A DNA stretch of 64,000 bases from Mytilus edulis (taxonomy: Eukaryota > Mollusca > Bivalvia > Mytilida > Mytilidae): positions 81,108,604 to 81,172,603 of the forward strand of contig NC_092349.1 of assembly GCF_963676685.1 (NCBI RefSeq), in the 5' to 3' direction. Of this stretch, positions 32,034-43,108 are shown piece after piece. Within the stretch, counting starts at the first letter, position 1. Each line of letters opens with the position of its first letter. The notes under the pieces are model-generated. The model did not search any database, had not been told where the DNA came from, and was given only the letters and a program-made list of their open reading frames with translations. Made by a program: the position numbers and the translations under genes.

Positions 32034-32489
32034 GGTCCGAGTACACAGTTATTTCGTAGTGCATTTCTTTTAGACAATAAATGAAAATTTAAAAAATCCC
32101 ACCTGCGCTTTCCCAATAATATTTTTACAGTGTGTTGTACTACTTTTGGGACAAATTATATCAAAATTATAGAAAACTTCATCAGCTCTAACTCAAAATA
32201 TGGACAATCTTATGTTAAGGGGGTCTTGAAATCTTTTGACAGCTTCCGAAGTGCTAATTTTTGACCTTTTTCAGCTGGACCTAATCACTACTTTACATTA
32301 ATATTTATGACCCAACTTTTTTTACAGTGTCATTTCACCCCCCAACTTGCTATATGAGGCATAAAACATGGAGAAATAAATTTGGAAAGGGTATAACAAA
32401 AATTGGCAAGTAACACACTGTCCACACTAAGGACTAAAAATTATTCGTGGACAAGGAAAATCAAAGGACGATAACTGTGTACTCGGACC
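32034..32489. mobile_element. MITE with GGTCCGAGTACACAGTTAT inverted ends
   Basis: The element is 456 bp. The left end GGTCCGAGTACACAGTTAT is matched by ATAACTGTGTACTCGGACC at the right end, a perfect 19-bp inverted repeat. ACAT flanks both sides (32030-32033 and 32490-32493), a likely 4-bp target duplication. The interior is non-coding. It sits in the intron between KDZ exons 11 and 12. Confidence 0.85.
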
Positions 32490-34316
32490 ACATATTTTGT
32501 ATATATCATTTAATTGATGAATTCAAAACTTTTTAAATACATGTTTTTTAAATCCTTGCATTAAGACTGTTATTGCACTGCTAATTTTAGAATTAGAAAT
32601 AAAAGACGACACAGTGATGGAGTGGATAGAGGAAGAAAAACGTGCTGTTTTATCCCCAAATAACAGTGATAGCACATGTAGGTTTAATTGTATAACCTGT
32701 GATTTAATAGTGATTCTGTGATTATTTTTTTTATCTTCATGTTTCATTTGCATCATCAGATGTCTGTACAATAGTTGTTTTATTGCAATAGCAAGTTTGT
32801 TTTCATTAAAGTATACATCGATATTAATTCAATCAGCTTTATTTCATATTGGTTATATTCAGGAAAATAAATTTTTCAATAATGAGGAAATATTAAATAA
32901 TAGAATTTGGTAAAAGTCAATGAGAAAATTTGCTTTTGTTTATACTTTTGAAAAACAAGATTAAAGTTTACATCTTTTTTTTTGTTTGTTGAATTTAAAA
33001 ACATTCAAAACAAAAAAGATATTTTGAAAAAATGTCAAGATGGAAGCTTAGCAATTGAGACTATAGGATAATGATAATTCCGTTGCATTTATAAATGAAA
33101 TATTTTTCATGTGTAAGTTTCTTTACAAAAAGACAATCTGAAAAGTAATATGTTTTGTGGCTTTACAAAGAAAACACTGTTAAAAGTATTCAATATAAAA
33201 AATGTTAATGTCAGTAACATATAAAAACATTATGTATGAGTTTTCTCTTGGGATGTTTATATTAACTTATGTATTTTACTTTTTAGTACACTTAAGCAAG
33301 GCTGATGAGTATGTTATAAACCTTCAAAGATTTTTTAAAATCAGGTAATCTTTTTTTTAACTGTTTTACTAGTTCATATGTACATGAGATTTAAAGTAAA
33401 TTGTATATTGTACAATTGGAATTTGGATAACGTCCAATTAAATTAAAATATAATATATATACAGGTTTAACTATTTATATTTATATATATACATTTGTAT
33501 ATCGTTTGAAGATGTAAATCTTTATTAAAAGTCAATACAAACAAAGCATTTAGCAAGCCATTACGATAAGAGACAAATAATGCATTTACATAATTATGTC
33601 TCTGGTCTGATGACTCTCTGAGAAGACTTTATAATGTTATAGAAAAGAAAAAAAAATATTTTCTGGTTTTCAGAATATGATGCAGCCATTAAATTTGCTT
33701 TAATTTTACAAGTTTAAAATGAGTGACATAAATATACTTCCAGTCAATATGAAATTTTATTGCTGTGTACATACCATATCAGGTCACTGTCAACTTGTAT
33801 ATGGCCTGATGGAATTGTTCATAAATTTTAAAATATCAAAGAATAATAGATTGAATTTTTTATTCAGTGGTCATCAATCAAACGAAGAAACCAGTGAGGA
33901 AGATAAAAGGTAAATTTTATTTAGTTCTGATTTTTAACATTATTTTTAACGTAAATTTTGTTAGGGAGAGTGTGTTTGCAACTAGACTTTTTACAAATTA
34001 ACTTGAATCTTAGAACACAGGTTTCTTATAATATTGTCTGTAAAATCATGATTTTATCCTTTTTTTAACTGTTCACTGAACATAGAAATGCAGAGTGCAT
34101 GTCTTTAAAACCAAAATTTAAATTGTTCTCTTAACAAGGAAAATGATAGTGTGAGTTGACACCAGTGTATTCACAATCTCTTGTTATCATATAGACTGTT
34201 ATTTCTTTCATATAAAAATTTTGATAAATTCTGCTAGAGAAGCTTTATGAATGTAGAAATCATTGATCATGTATATTTATATTTTTTGCAGATTAGAAAA
34301 ACAGTTGATGATATTT

Positions 34317-34325
34317 GAAAAAAAA
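34317..34325 (+). other. A8 homopolymer where the KDZ frame breaks
   Basis: Read in the incoming phase, exon 15 meets a stop at 34356-34358. From this A run to the exon end, the frame one base over is open and joins exon 16 in phase. Seven A residues would keep one frame throughout. Confidence 0.7.
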
Positions 34326-34494
34326 GCATCATTCTATCAGACCTACACCAACAAGTGATCAATTTACTTCTGACTTGATCCTTGCAAAGGAAAAGGAAAG
34401 AAAATTAAACCTAAATGCCATCAGATCCCACATGTCAGAAAGACAATACTTGCTCAGACTTATGAGAAAATATGCCAGTAAGTGAAATCACATA

Positions 34495-34800
34495 TATATT
34501 ATAGGGTTATTGCATGAATATTGGGAAATATTGTCCCGAGTAGAATTTTATATTGCACGAGCTTGCGAGTGCAATATATGTTCTACGAGGGACAATATTT
34601 CACAATATTTATGCAATAACCCTTTTATTGTATAGCAATATAATGTTTGAAAGTAAAAATTGGTTTAAACTAATATTGTGTCATTGATGACATCATGAAT
34701 CTTGAAGATTTATTGCACTAGTGCAATATTGGAATTTATTGCACGCTATCTTTTGGTTACTTTCTGTGGGAAATATTATATTGCTATACAATAATAATAT
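34495..34800. mobile_element. Palindromic MITE-like element, copy 1
   Basis: It has two nested inverted pairs. GGGTTATTGCATGAATATTG with GACAATATTTCACAATATTTATGCAATAACCC lies in the left part. ATTGTATAGCAATATAAT (about 34630) with ATTATATTGCTATACAAT (about 34790) lies in the right part. A related copy in the opposite order lies at 54865-55130. Confidence 0.7.
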
Positions 34801-34813
34801 ATATAGACCTAGA

Positions 34814-35115
34814 AAAAGTATTGCAACACTTCGATTGAAAACAATGTAAAATGACATGAATTTTAGAATGTATATAATTTTGTTTTTAACAAATGCTTTT
34901 AATCCATTTATGATTTAAGATTGAATTCATGGTGTTAACTAAGTACTTTTTGTCCAATATTAATCCTACATGGATGTCCAAACAGCTGCACGAAAATAGG
35001 TTTTTTCACTTTTCACATTTTAAACTGTAAACGAATTAAAAGTATATATACATTCTACAATTCATGTCATTATACATTGTTTTCGATGTAAGTGTTGCAA
35101 TACTTTTTTCAAGTA
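34814..35115. mobile_element. MITE with about 60-bp inverted ends (AGTATTGCAACACTT)
   Basis: The left end AAAAAGTATTGCAACACTTC is matched by AAGTGTTGCAATACTTTTTT at the right. The pairing continues imperfectly through GAAAACAATGTAAAATGACATGA to ATGTATATA. The interior is non-coding. It lies in the last KDZ intron, directly after the preceding element. Confidence 0.8.
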
Positions 35116-35164
35116 TTCAGTATTCTAGGCAAAATCTGAATAAGGATGTTATATTTTTATAAAA

Positions 35165-35215
35165 ATAGAATTGAGAATGGAAATGGGGAATGTGTCAAAG
35201 AGACAATAACTAGAC
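35165..35215 (+). repeat. Fragment of mussel interspersed repeat B
   Basis: TTGAGAATGGAAATGGGGAA followed by TGTGTCAAAGAGACAA matches the start of repeat B at 40210. Confidence 0.7.
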
Positions 35216-36181
35216 CATATAGAGCAGAATGATCGCATTTTTTTCAGAAATGGTTTGATTTATTTTGTTGCATAACACATTTAAATGGGTGCCTATTTTA
35301 ATGTTATAAAATATGCAAAAATAGAAATTAAGGATTATTGAAAAAAATTCTTTTAGAGGAAGGAGTCTCTGATAATTGTAAAGGTAGATTAGAAGATGAA
35401 GCTCATTTTATTTTGTGAAATTGTGTCCTATAATGAAGATTTATGGAGAAGAAAAAAAAATAAATGAAGCGAAAAAAAATTATAGCAATTTAATGATCAA
35501 CAGAAATAAGTGATTTTATTTGCACTTGTAGCTGTTGCTATATCATTGTATTCTTTATCTTTCATTTCAGAGGGGCAATCAGTTTTTGCTAGACTGTCCA
35601 AGCAGTTAAAAGGTGTATCAAAGAAAATACAGAAGTCGATCACCCTGTACAACAATGTTGGAATGCCATCAGGAGAACTACCAGTACATGTTTTATTTGA
35701 TACTGTCAAAGATCTAGACAGCGAAGTTTATAAAACTTTGCAATTAAATAATGCTGTAGATACAGTTATCTCCTCCACAACAAAGCAGGAGATAATTCAG
35801 TCCAAATGTCTTTTGGATAGATGCCACGAAGAAATGAATTTGCTAAAGATAGAAATGCTATCTGTTATAAATTGGAACAAAACTCTATATTCAAAAATTA
35901 AGTTACAAATTAATTCTTCTGTAACACCTGGATCAACCGCATTATTGTTAAGAGAGGGTATGTCCTTGGAACTTGCCATGTGTAAACTTAACACTTTGTT
36001 TAAGGAATATATTGGTGAGGTACTAACAGAAACCACATTAACAGAAGGTGTACTTACAGATGACTTTGAAAAAATGCAGCAAATGTTGATGTACCTTGCC
36101 TCAGTTGAAGAACTGCCAATTGAGGAAATAGATTCTGACATTGAAGACAGTGATGAAGATGAAGACAGTTTAGAACTTTAA

Positions 36182-36606
36182 GTTTTCTATATTTTTTGTT
36201 TTTAAACTTGAAAATATATGTTGAACTTTAAATGTGTGACACAAAACATAGCATAATGTATTAGCATATTTTTTTTCTGCAAATACAGATTGTCTAAACG
36301 ATTAAAATATTTATATAATAGTAAGATGACTTTTACTTATTTATTTAGAATCTTACAAAATTCTGATGAATATAAGATGCAACTTTGAATAGCAATAATG
36401 TACAGGAAAGTAACTTCAAAATATTCAGTATAAATATTAATTAACTTAGTTATTTCCCTTTTTGGAATATAGGATTTTGCTATTTTTTACTTAAAAATGA
36501 GCTTTTACTTATTACAGAAATCAAATTAAAAATGGGGTCACTGTTCATTTAAGCTCACAATCTGCCTTTGTAGATGGGGCATATAAGTTTAGGTTACCTA
36601 TGAGTT
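36182..36606. other. Downstream of the KDZ gene, non-coding
   Basis: AT-rich 3' flank; no clear polyadenylation signal and no other structure recognised. Confidence 0.4.
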
Positions 36607-36706
36607 NNNNNNNNNNNNNNNNNNNNNNNNNNNNNNNNNNNNNNNNNNNNNNNNNNNNNNNNNNNNNNNNNNNNNNNNNNNNNNNNNNNNNNNNNNNNNN
36701 NNNNNN
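36607..36706. other. Assembly gap of 100 N
   Basis: Exactly 100 N, the conventional size for a gap of unknown length. It abuts the remnant of a MITE end (36707-36729). On the other arm of the palindrome, poly-G and poly-C tracts lie at the matching place, a likely cause of the gap. Confidence 0.98.
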
Positions 36707-37058
36707 CAGAAAATCAAATGGTTGCTGCCTAATTCAGGAGTGATTGCCAGTCTGTATTGTAAATATTGACGACCGAAAAACAATATAGATCACATAATGT
36801 ATGCACCCCATCAGGACGATGTCACCAGTATGACTCATGCCGTTTAAGTAGTAATATTAGGGCTGTTTTAATCGTATTTAATAAACATTTAAAATTTCCT
36901 TTTCTACCATGTAATAATGAAATAAAATGAATTAGGCCAGTAAAATGGAAAGTCTTGACGCTTTTATAATTTCAATTATCGGTTTTCAACCAATTCTGAT
37001 TTAACAAGAACTGAAATAAATTATGCCTACACTTTTTTTTATATATATCTTTACTTAC

Positions 37059-39166
37059 GGACTTCGAAATCAATTTCAGGTGGTGAAAAACAGCTTCATC
37101 TTTGGTCATGTTCAGATGTGGGTCCAGTTTGATTTTTTTTGCCTGTTCTGTTGCTGTTTTTCTTTCTTCGTCTGGGGTAGCTTGCCAAGTTGTGGCAACT
37201 TTTTTTAAGTACTCTGGACCCGATAAAGTCCCTGGTAATGTAACAACAGCAATAAAATTTTATATATAGTATTTTGGTTTTAAACAGTCTGAAAGTTATA
37301 AAGCTTTATTCTATACGATATTTGGTTTGACCAATGTTGAAGGCTATGCAGTCGAGTCCGAGTCACCTATAGTTGTAGTCCTATAATATATGCCTTCGCA
37401 TTATATATTCACTATTTAACGTTTTCATGCTGATATTTTCATTTTTCATTTTTTTGTCTAAGTGGTGTCACTTTGATAATATTTTTTTTTTATCAGGACA
37501 GTAAATAGAAAAAGTAAATAATGCCCCCGAGGTCATATGTTATAGGACTTCTATAGTTTTTTCTATGTTATTTGGTCTCTGGAGAAGAGTTTGTATCATT
37601 GACAACTATCCCACATCTTTTTATTCTCATATGAACAATTATTTTATGATTGCGTTATCGCTGAAATAAAGGTATGCTTTTCTTTTCATGGCCAATGACG
37701 AAACCCAAGTTTTAATATGAATAAAAAAAACTTCAATATACACCAATTTGCATTTAAAAACAAACATAGATGTAATTGATATATTGATAACGATGTAACA
37801 TTTTCAACAATACTTGAAATCAAAGCTGATTACAGTGATATGGAACTCTCTCGCGTAACTTCTCATCATATGTTCACCACTTTTTTTTTTTACATAACAC
37901 AAGTGTGGACACAGATCAATGTTGATAGTAAATGGACAATCGCTATATTTTTTCTGCATGCCATTTGTACTTCTGCAAATAAATATTGAGTTGAACATTA
38001 AATTGAGGCTTGGCAAAATTGAGTTTGAATAAAATTATCGATACAAAATGAAAACTAACCTCTTTCAACTGTTTTGGCAATGATATTGTACGCCGACGGT
38101 CCTCTCGTATATCGGGTCTTGGGTATCTTTGCTCCCCCTGGTCCTTTCACTTTTGAATTTCTATTTCCAATCCACATCTTAATTTATATAAAAGTATCAA
38201 GTAAATAATTAATGTATTTAAAGTATTACAGTATTTTACTCTTACATTCCCTTATAAGATGATGTTTCTTATTGTATCATAATAAACCATCAAAATCACA
38301 AATAAAGTATATTTTGTAACTGGAACAAGGCAGCTATCTAAGTAGCACTTAGTTCAAGCATACCTGTCAACTGACCCGGATTCTGCGGGTGTGACCCGAG
38401 ATTTTCACAATTCTGAGGGATCACCCGGATCACCCGCCGGGTCATTGAAATAACCCGGGAATTCCGAAAATGACCCGATTTCACACGTATTTCTTAGCCT
38501 TGAGATTGATTTTCATAAGTAATATTCCTTTGAAATACCGGCAAATTCGTAATTCTTCCATGAACAGTCAGTTCATCTAGCTATGTAAACTGTCAAATTA
38601 TTCATATAATGTTAATTTTTTCATCTTAAACTAAACAATAAACATCGATATTTCGCAAACTGTAGCCAGGCAAAAATTTCTGACTGAAATTTATATTAAT
38701 AATATTAAACAACTGAAACTAAAAGTGTCTGGTGATTCCTTGTAGTTGTTACCCTTTTTTTGTATAATTTCTTGAAATCTATTGAATTTGAAAAAAAGTA
38801 TAAATTAAAAAGTAATATGACAACAAGACATTGCCATTTGGTGTACAATAACTCAACAAGATATAGAAAAAAAAGAATGTTATAAAGTTATCATCAATTT
38901 TAAAATAGTTCAACGAAGCTAAAAATTGTTATCTTGTAATTCATATTTTTTGTTTTACCAATTTATCAATTGATTCAATTTAACCATATATTTTTTTGTG
39001 TATTTTTTACCTTTACTCTGTCCTCCGAACAAGACAACCTCTCCGCAACACTCTTTATGGCATCTTGGCAGTTTTTGCTGGCGTTTTTCATGCCCCCGTC
39101 ATATGCCACCTCCAAGATCTCCTTTTCTCCTTCAAGAAAATCAATTCTCTTCTTTTTCTGTGACAT
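37059..39166 (-). pseudogene. Inverted truncated copy of the homeodomain-GTF2I-chromodomain gene (exons 1-3)
   Basis: Minus-strand exons 39011-39166, 38060-38177 and 37059-37231 mirror the first three exons of the gene beginning at 46377, with the same splice sites and the same encoded residues. The downstream exons (GTF2I-like repeat to chromodomain) are not present between here and the KDZ gene, and the palindrome ends at 36707. The copy could only yield a truncated protein of about 149 residues with the homeodomain-like and HMG-like parts. It could be a pseudogene, a dominant-negative form, or an assembly duplicate. Confidence 0.75.
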
Positions 39167-39459
39167 TCATAAAAGAAAAAAATATGTCAATGCAGAAAGT
39201 TATGTGTTATGTCTGCAGTATTTTTTTATTTATATTTTAGACAAAACCATATGGAACTTTTTCGTCTTCTATGCTCTTCAATATTTGATTTGGTCAAAGT
39301 TTATATATTTCAATTCGAGCTTCACTAGCATAGCCATACCCTTATTTCAGACTTGCGATATGTAGATTTTGCTGTTGTAAAACAACGTTTATTTGATTGT
39401 CTAAGACAACAACTCGATGCTCAGTTACAGACTTCTCTAAAATTTTCTTATTAGTTATA

Positions 39460-39710
39460 AGACTGACTTCGTAAAGGAGGCTTATTTATCAATTAAAGAT
39501 TTTAATACAAGAAGAGCTATATGTATAATAAGAATAGGTGCTCATGATCTTAGAATTGAGAAAGATAGATAAAGTAAAAAAATACATAGAGAGAACTCAG
39601 CGTCTATGTCATCATTGTTTATCACATGGACCAAATTCTATTCAAGATAAGAACCATTTTACAGTAAAATGTCCTTTATATACGGAATATTATTTGATCA
39701 AGTAAACATT
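39460..39710 (+). pseudogene. LINE retrotransposon 3' remnant (left arm)
   Basis: Two frames, offset after a stop at about 39571, encode DFVKEAYLSIKDFNTRRAIC then IRIGAHDLRIEKDR, and RLCHHC...DKNHFTVKCPLY. This is the C-terminal tail with a CCHC-type finger that follows reverse transcriptase in many invertebrate LINEs (family knowledge). No reverse transcriptase catalytic region was seen nearby. Confidence 0.6.
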
Positions 39711-40029
39711 TTTTGTACTAATTTTAAAGAACTACCTTAGCATAAGAAATACTTCTGGCTGTTTACAAATGAACAATTTTAATCAACAGCATTGTCCTAT
39801 ATTACTATTTATAAGTTGAATTCTTTGATTTAATGTGTTACGTCATGCCCGCTAACAAGTTAAAAACTGTACCTATACGCCTTATTTTAAGTCCGGATTT
39901 TTAGTATTCGCATTGTTATCTTAGAATGTCTTACTGATTAAAATTCTACAATAGGGAACAAGTTGACAATGCTTGAATTTAGTTCTGTTAACCCCGTGAT
40001 TATGACCCGTGTACTAGTATATAGCAAAA

Positions 40030-40200
40030 TCCTAAACACACCGTTTGGTGGTGCGCCTATCAGATGCTGAACGTACAGATAAGGTAACAGGTGAATATAC
40101 TATTGGTATCGGTATCGGATTCGACCCGGAACACGAGCATCACTGAAGAGACATGTATTGTCGAAATGCGCATCTGGTGCAAGAAAATTAGTACCGTTAA
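40030..40200. repeat. Interspersed repeat containing CATCACTGAAGAGACATGTA
   Basis: The segment CATCACTGAAGAGACATGTA followed by TTGTCGAAATGCGCATCTGG is one I recall from many mussel loci. It is mirrored at 45343-45513. No coding capacity. Confidence 0.5.
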
Positions 40201-40206
40201 TTTTAT

Positions 40207-40395
40207 TTAAAATTGAGAATGGAAATGGGGAATGTGTCAAAGAGACAACAACCCGACCAAATAAAAAACAACAGCAGAGGGTCACCAACAGGTCTTCAAT
40301 GTAGCGAGAAATTCCCGCACCCGGAGGCGTCCTTCAGCTGGCCCCTAAACAAATATATACTAGTCCAGTAATAATGAACGCCATACTAATTTATT
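40207..40395 (+). repeat. Mussel interspersed repeat B (left arm)
   Basis: Reference copy of family B: AATTGAGAATGGAAATGGGG, AGACAACAACCCGACC, GGTCACCAACAGGTCTTCAA, ATGTAGCGAGAAATTCCCGC and AATGAACGCCATACTAA. Related segments occur at 19935-20350 and 35165. Confidence 0.75.
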
Positions 40396-41749
40396 TGTTA
40401 ATTATTGGCAATATTACTTATGTGGAAAACAAAAGGATCGGAAGTTGTGTAATTTTAATCGACACCATTGTCCTATATTAGCTATATATAAAATTGAATT
40501 ATTTGATTTGTTGTTTTTACCCGATGACGGCTGACAAATTGGACCTCGTTATTTTAGTATTATAAATACAGCACCTCTATTCTGTCACATATTTTGTTTG
40601 TATATATGTTTTGGTGGCGTGTTTGTAATTTAACTGATGTTTTATAGTTTATAAGTAATTAGCAAGTAAAGATATATGTAAATGTTCATAACTGTAACTA
40701 GTTTTGTGTTTGCATTTATATTCGAAAGTTTTTTTAATTTGCAGAAAAGAGTTCCAATGTCAAACCTGTTGCACATATTTTATCTGAATTTTTGTTTTGT
40801 TTTTTCATAAAGAAAACAACCTGGCAAAGAGCAGAAAACAACACAAGGCCATCAATGGATCGTGCAACAAGAACATGTTTATCAATGTTTCCCATCATCC
40901 CATGTACATATATACGTCTGAATCAGTGACAACTCTACAACAGATTTATTCATCGGATCACCATCAATGATATATATTATATATACCCTTGTATATCATA
41001 TATCATATACCCTATATCATATAATATAATATAATCAATACATCTAAGAATCATAAAGTTTGTTTTATAAATACACGTACACGTTCATCGTCATCTTTGT
41101 TTTCAACAGGTTTAAGAATAGTCTATCCAACGATTTCTGTGGTATTTTAGAATAAAATATTCCACAATTTATGCACCTGGATATATAGGTTCAGCATTAT
41201 ATCTTGCAAATCTAAGAAACTTGTTCCCGTCAAAAATCGTAGGTCCTTCACTTATGACTTCCGAGCTAGCGGCCAACAATACCGGGGTATGTCAGTTAGT
41301 CAAGAATTTTCAGAAAACACAACTCTAATAGTATATGATGAAAGTTTATGTTCATATACTACATACTCTTAAAATATAGACTTCTGATTTCTTTAACTAC
41401 ATCTATACTATTAAACGAGAAGACCTCAGTTTGTGTGTCTCTTTTCTCCGTCCCACAAGAAATTAATCGTCTTGCCTCTGTGTCCTTTAGAAACCATGCA
41501 TAGTAGCATTTGCCATCCATTCTTATGATTATTCAGTTTTGGTTATTTTGGGAGAAAAACGAAAATAAAGAGTTGGTGGGGTTTGCCGTTGCTTAGTTTT
41601 TAGCTTCCGTTGTTTTATCTTATGTACTATTATTTGTCTCTTTTTTGTCCTTTTGATTTTTAGCCATGGTGTTGTCAGTTTATTTTCGGTCTATGAGTTT
41701 GACTGTCCCTCTTCTTTAAATGCCCGCGATTTTGCGGGTGTGTTATAGT

Positions 41750-42315
41750 ACTCATATTCTATCACGTTCCTTCAGATTTCGTTATACTACACACTCATAA
41801 AATATAGACCTCTAATTTCGTTATACTACACACTCATAAAATATAGACCTCTAATTTCGTTATACAACATACTCATAATATATAGACCTCCGACTTCGTT
41901 ATACTATACATTATAGTTCGTTTCTTATGTTGTACTGTTATACCACTGTCCCAGGTTAGGGGGGTTGGGATCCCGCTAACATGTTTAACCCCGCCACATT
42001 ATTGATGTATGTGCCTGTCCCAAGTCATTAGCCTGTAATTCAGTGGTTGTCGTTTGTTTATGTGTTACATATTTGTTTTTCGTTAATTTTTTTACATAAA
42101 TAAGGCCGTTAGTTTAGTATGGACTTTGCTCATTGTTGAAGGCCATACGGTGACCTATAGTTGTTAATGTTTGTGTCATTTTGGTCTTTGGTAAATAGTT
42201 GTCTCATTGGCAATCGTACCACATCTTTTTTTATATACTCATAAAATATATAATTTGACTTCGTTATACACTTCATATTCATAAAATATAGAATTTGATT
42301 TCGTTCAAACTAGAA
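41750..42315. repeat. 39-bp tandem array split by a repeat A insertion (left arm)
   Basis: Units of about 39 bp (CATAAAATATAGACCTCTAA then TTTCGTTATACTACACACT) run from 41755 to 41905 and resume at 42235-42310. The split is 41935-42232, a minus-strand repeat A copy with a 3' extension containing CCCAGGTTAGG and CATGTTTAACCCCGCC. ATACTCATA-type words flank the insertion. Confidence 0.75.
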
Positions 42316-42434
42316 ATTAATAGTAGGTAATTTTCAAATTTTCCTGGCCCCCCTTATAAGAATATAATGCGCGTCCCCATTAAACAAATCATCTTCCGGG
42401 TCGCTAGTAAAATGAAATTATTTTTAGATCCTGA

Positions 42435-43108
42435 CGCGGACGTGTTAGAGAACACCCTGTACAAGTGTAGAGTATAATGCATGCTATATGTACACCAACC
42501 AAATTCTTTGAGGTCAATAGCTTTTAGTTTATATATGTGAGTTTTAAGCAAATTTGTTTTTAAAAGATAATTTAGTTGAACACAAAGGACGTCAAAGATA
42601 CCCTGCACAGTTTTGAAATGTATAATAACTGTATACTGTATACAGGATTGTTTTCACAAGTTCATGAAGTGATCAGTGATAATATTTTGCCGGCATCTTC
42701 ATAATAAAGAAAAATCATAATATTAGATTTACGCTTTCCGGAGCTAACATCTTTGTAACCTCATGTTTAAGTCGGTGGCAGTGTTCTGAATGAGGTGTAT
42801 ATGTACGTATATATATAATGTTACAGTTTGTTGCATATGGATGGTATTTCGTACATAGTTTTGTTGCTTTTACGAAGACACGATAGTATAATCATAAAGA
42901 TATATACACCAGGTCAATCACTTTTGTTATAATATCAAGCAAGTCGACCACGTGTAAGGGTGAATATAAAGCCTGTTGGAGCAACCATTCACTGCGATCA
43001 CTTATATTTCAAATTATCACTGTTTTTGGAATTACCTCTAAAGTTTGACTTTGCGAAACTGTTGTGGTTATCTCCATTCTTTGGCTTAAAAAACTTAACT
43101 AAACAAAA
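42435..43108. other. Spacer of the giant palindrome, 674 bp
   Basis: The single-copy centre between the arms; pairing stops abruptly after GATCCTGA on the left. No coding frame, terminal repeats or RNA gene were recognised. Confidence 0.85.

Larger units (their letters stand above)
23710..36181 (+). pseudogene. KDZ-superfamily transposase with CxC2 cluster, 16 exons, one frame break
   Basis: Exons inferred from phase-matched splice sites: 23710-23911, 24220-24452, 25145-25253 (GC donor), 25777-26009, 26527-26658, 27430-27591, 28173-28309, 29271-29376, 30267-30350, 30596-30776, 31687-31776, 32591-32677, 33287-33344, 33868-33909, 34292-34477, 35571-36181. The total is 2653 bases, one more than a multiple of three. 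Exon 2 holds a CxC2-type zinc cluster (Cys 102, 105, 115, 118, 125, 128) followed by His residues. Exons 6-10 carry the KDZ RNase H-fold motifs DADFQL (D314), FGATCRHDFP, FFSLKHGER, SYDIACML (D428), HCYGHSASCQ and DGEGIERLWS (E486). Exon 16 ends in an acidic tail. One extra base in the A8 run in exon 15 breaks the frame. It may be a decayed or domesticated gene, an allele, or a sequencing error in a working one. Confidence 0.85.
36707..42434. repeat. Left arm of giant inverted repeat
   Basis: This 5.7-kb arm is the reverse complement of 43109-48838. Pairing coordinates sum to 85543 near the centre and 85545 near the outer end, so only about two single-base indels separate the arms (one in a run near 38259/47285). 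Open frames within it recur unchanged in the other arm. Contents from the outside in: MITE end, exons of a homeodomain gene (minus strand), LINE remnant, repeat B, a 39-bp tandem array and repeat A. Confidence 0.95.

Noticed and set aside
36598-36783. Open frame through the N gap
   Set aside because: Most of it is unknown bases.
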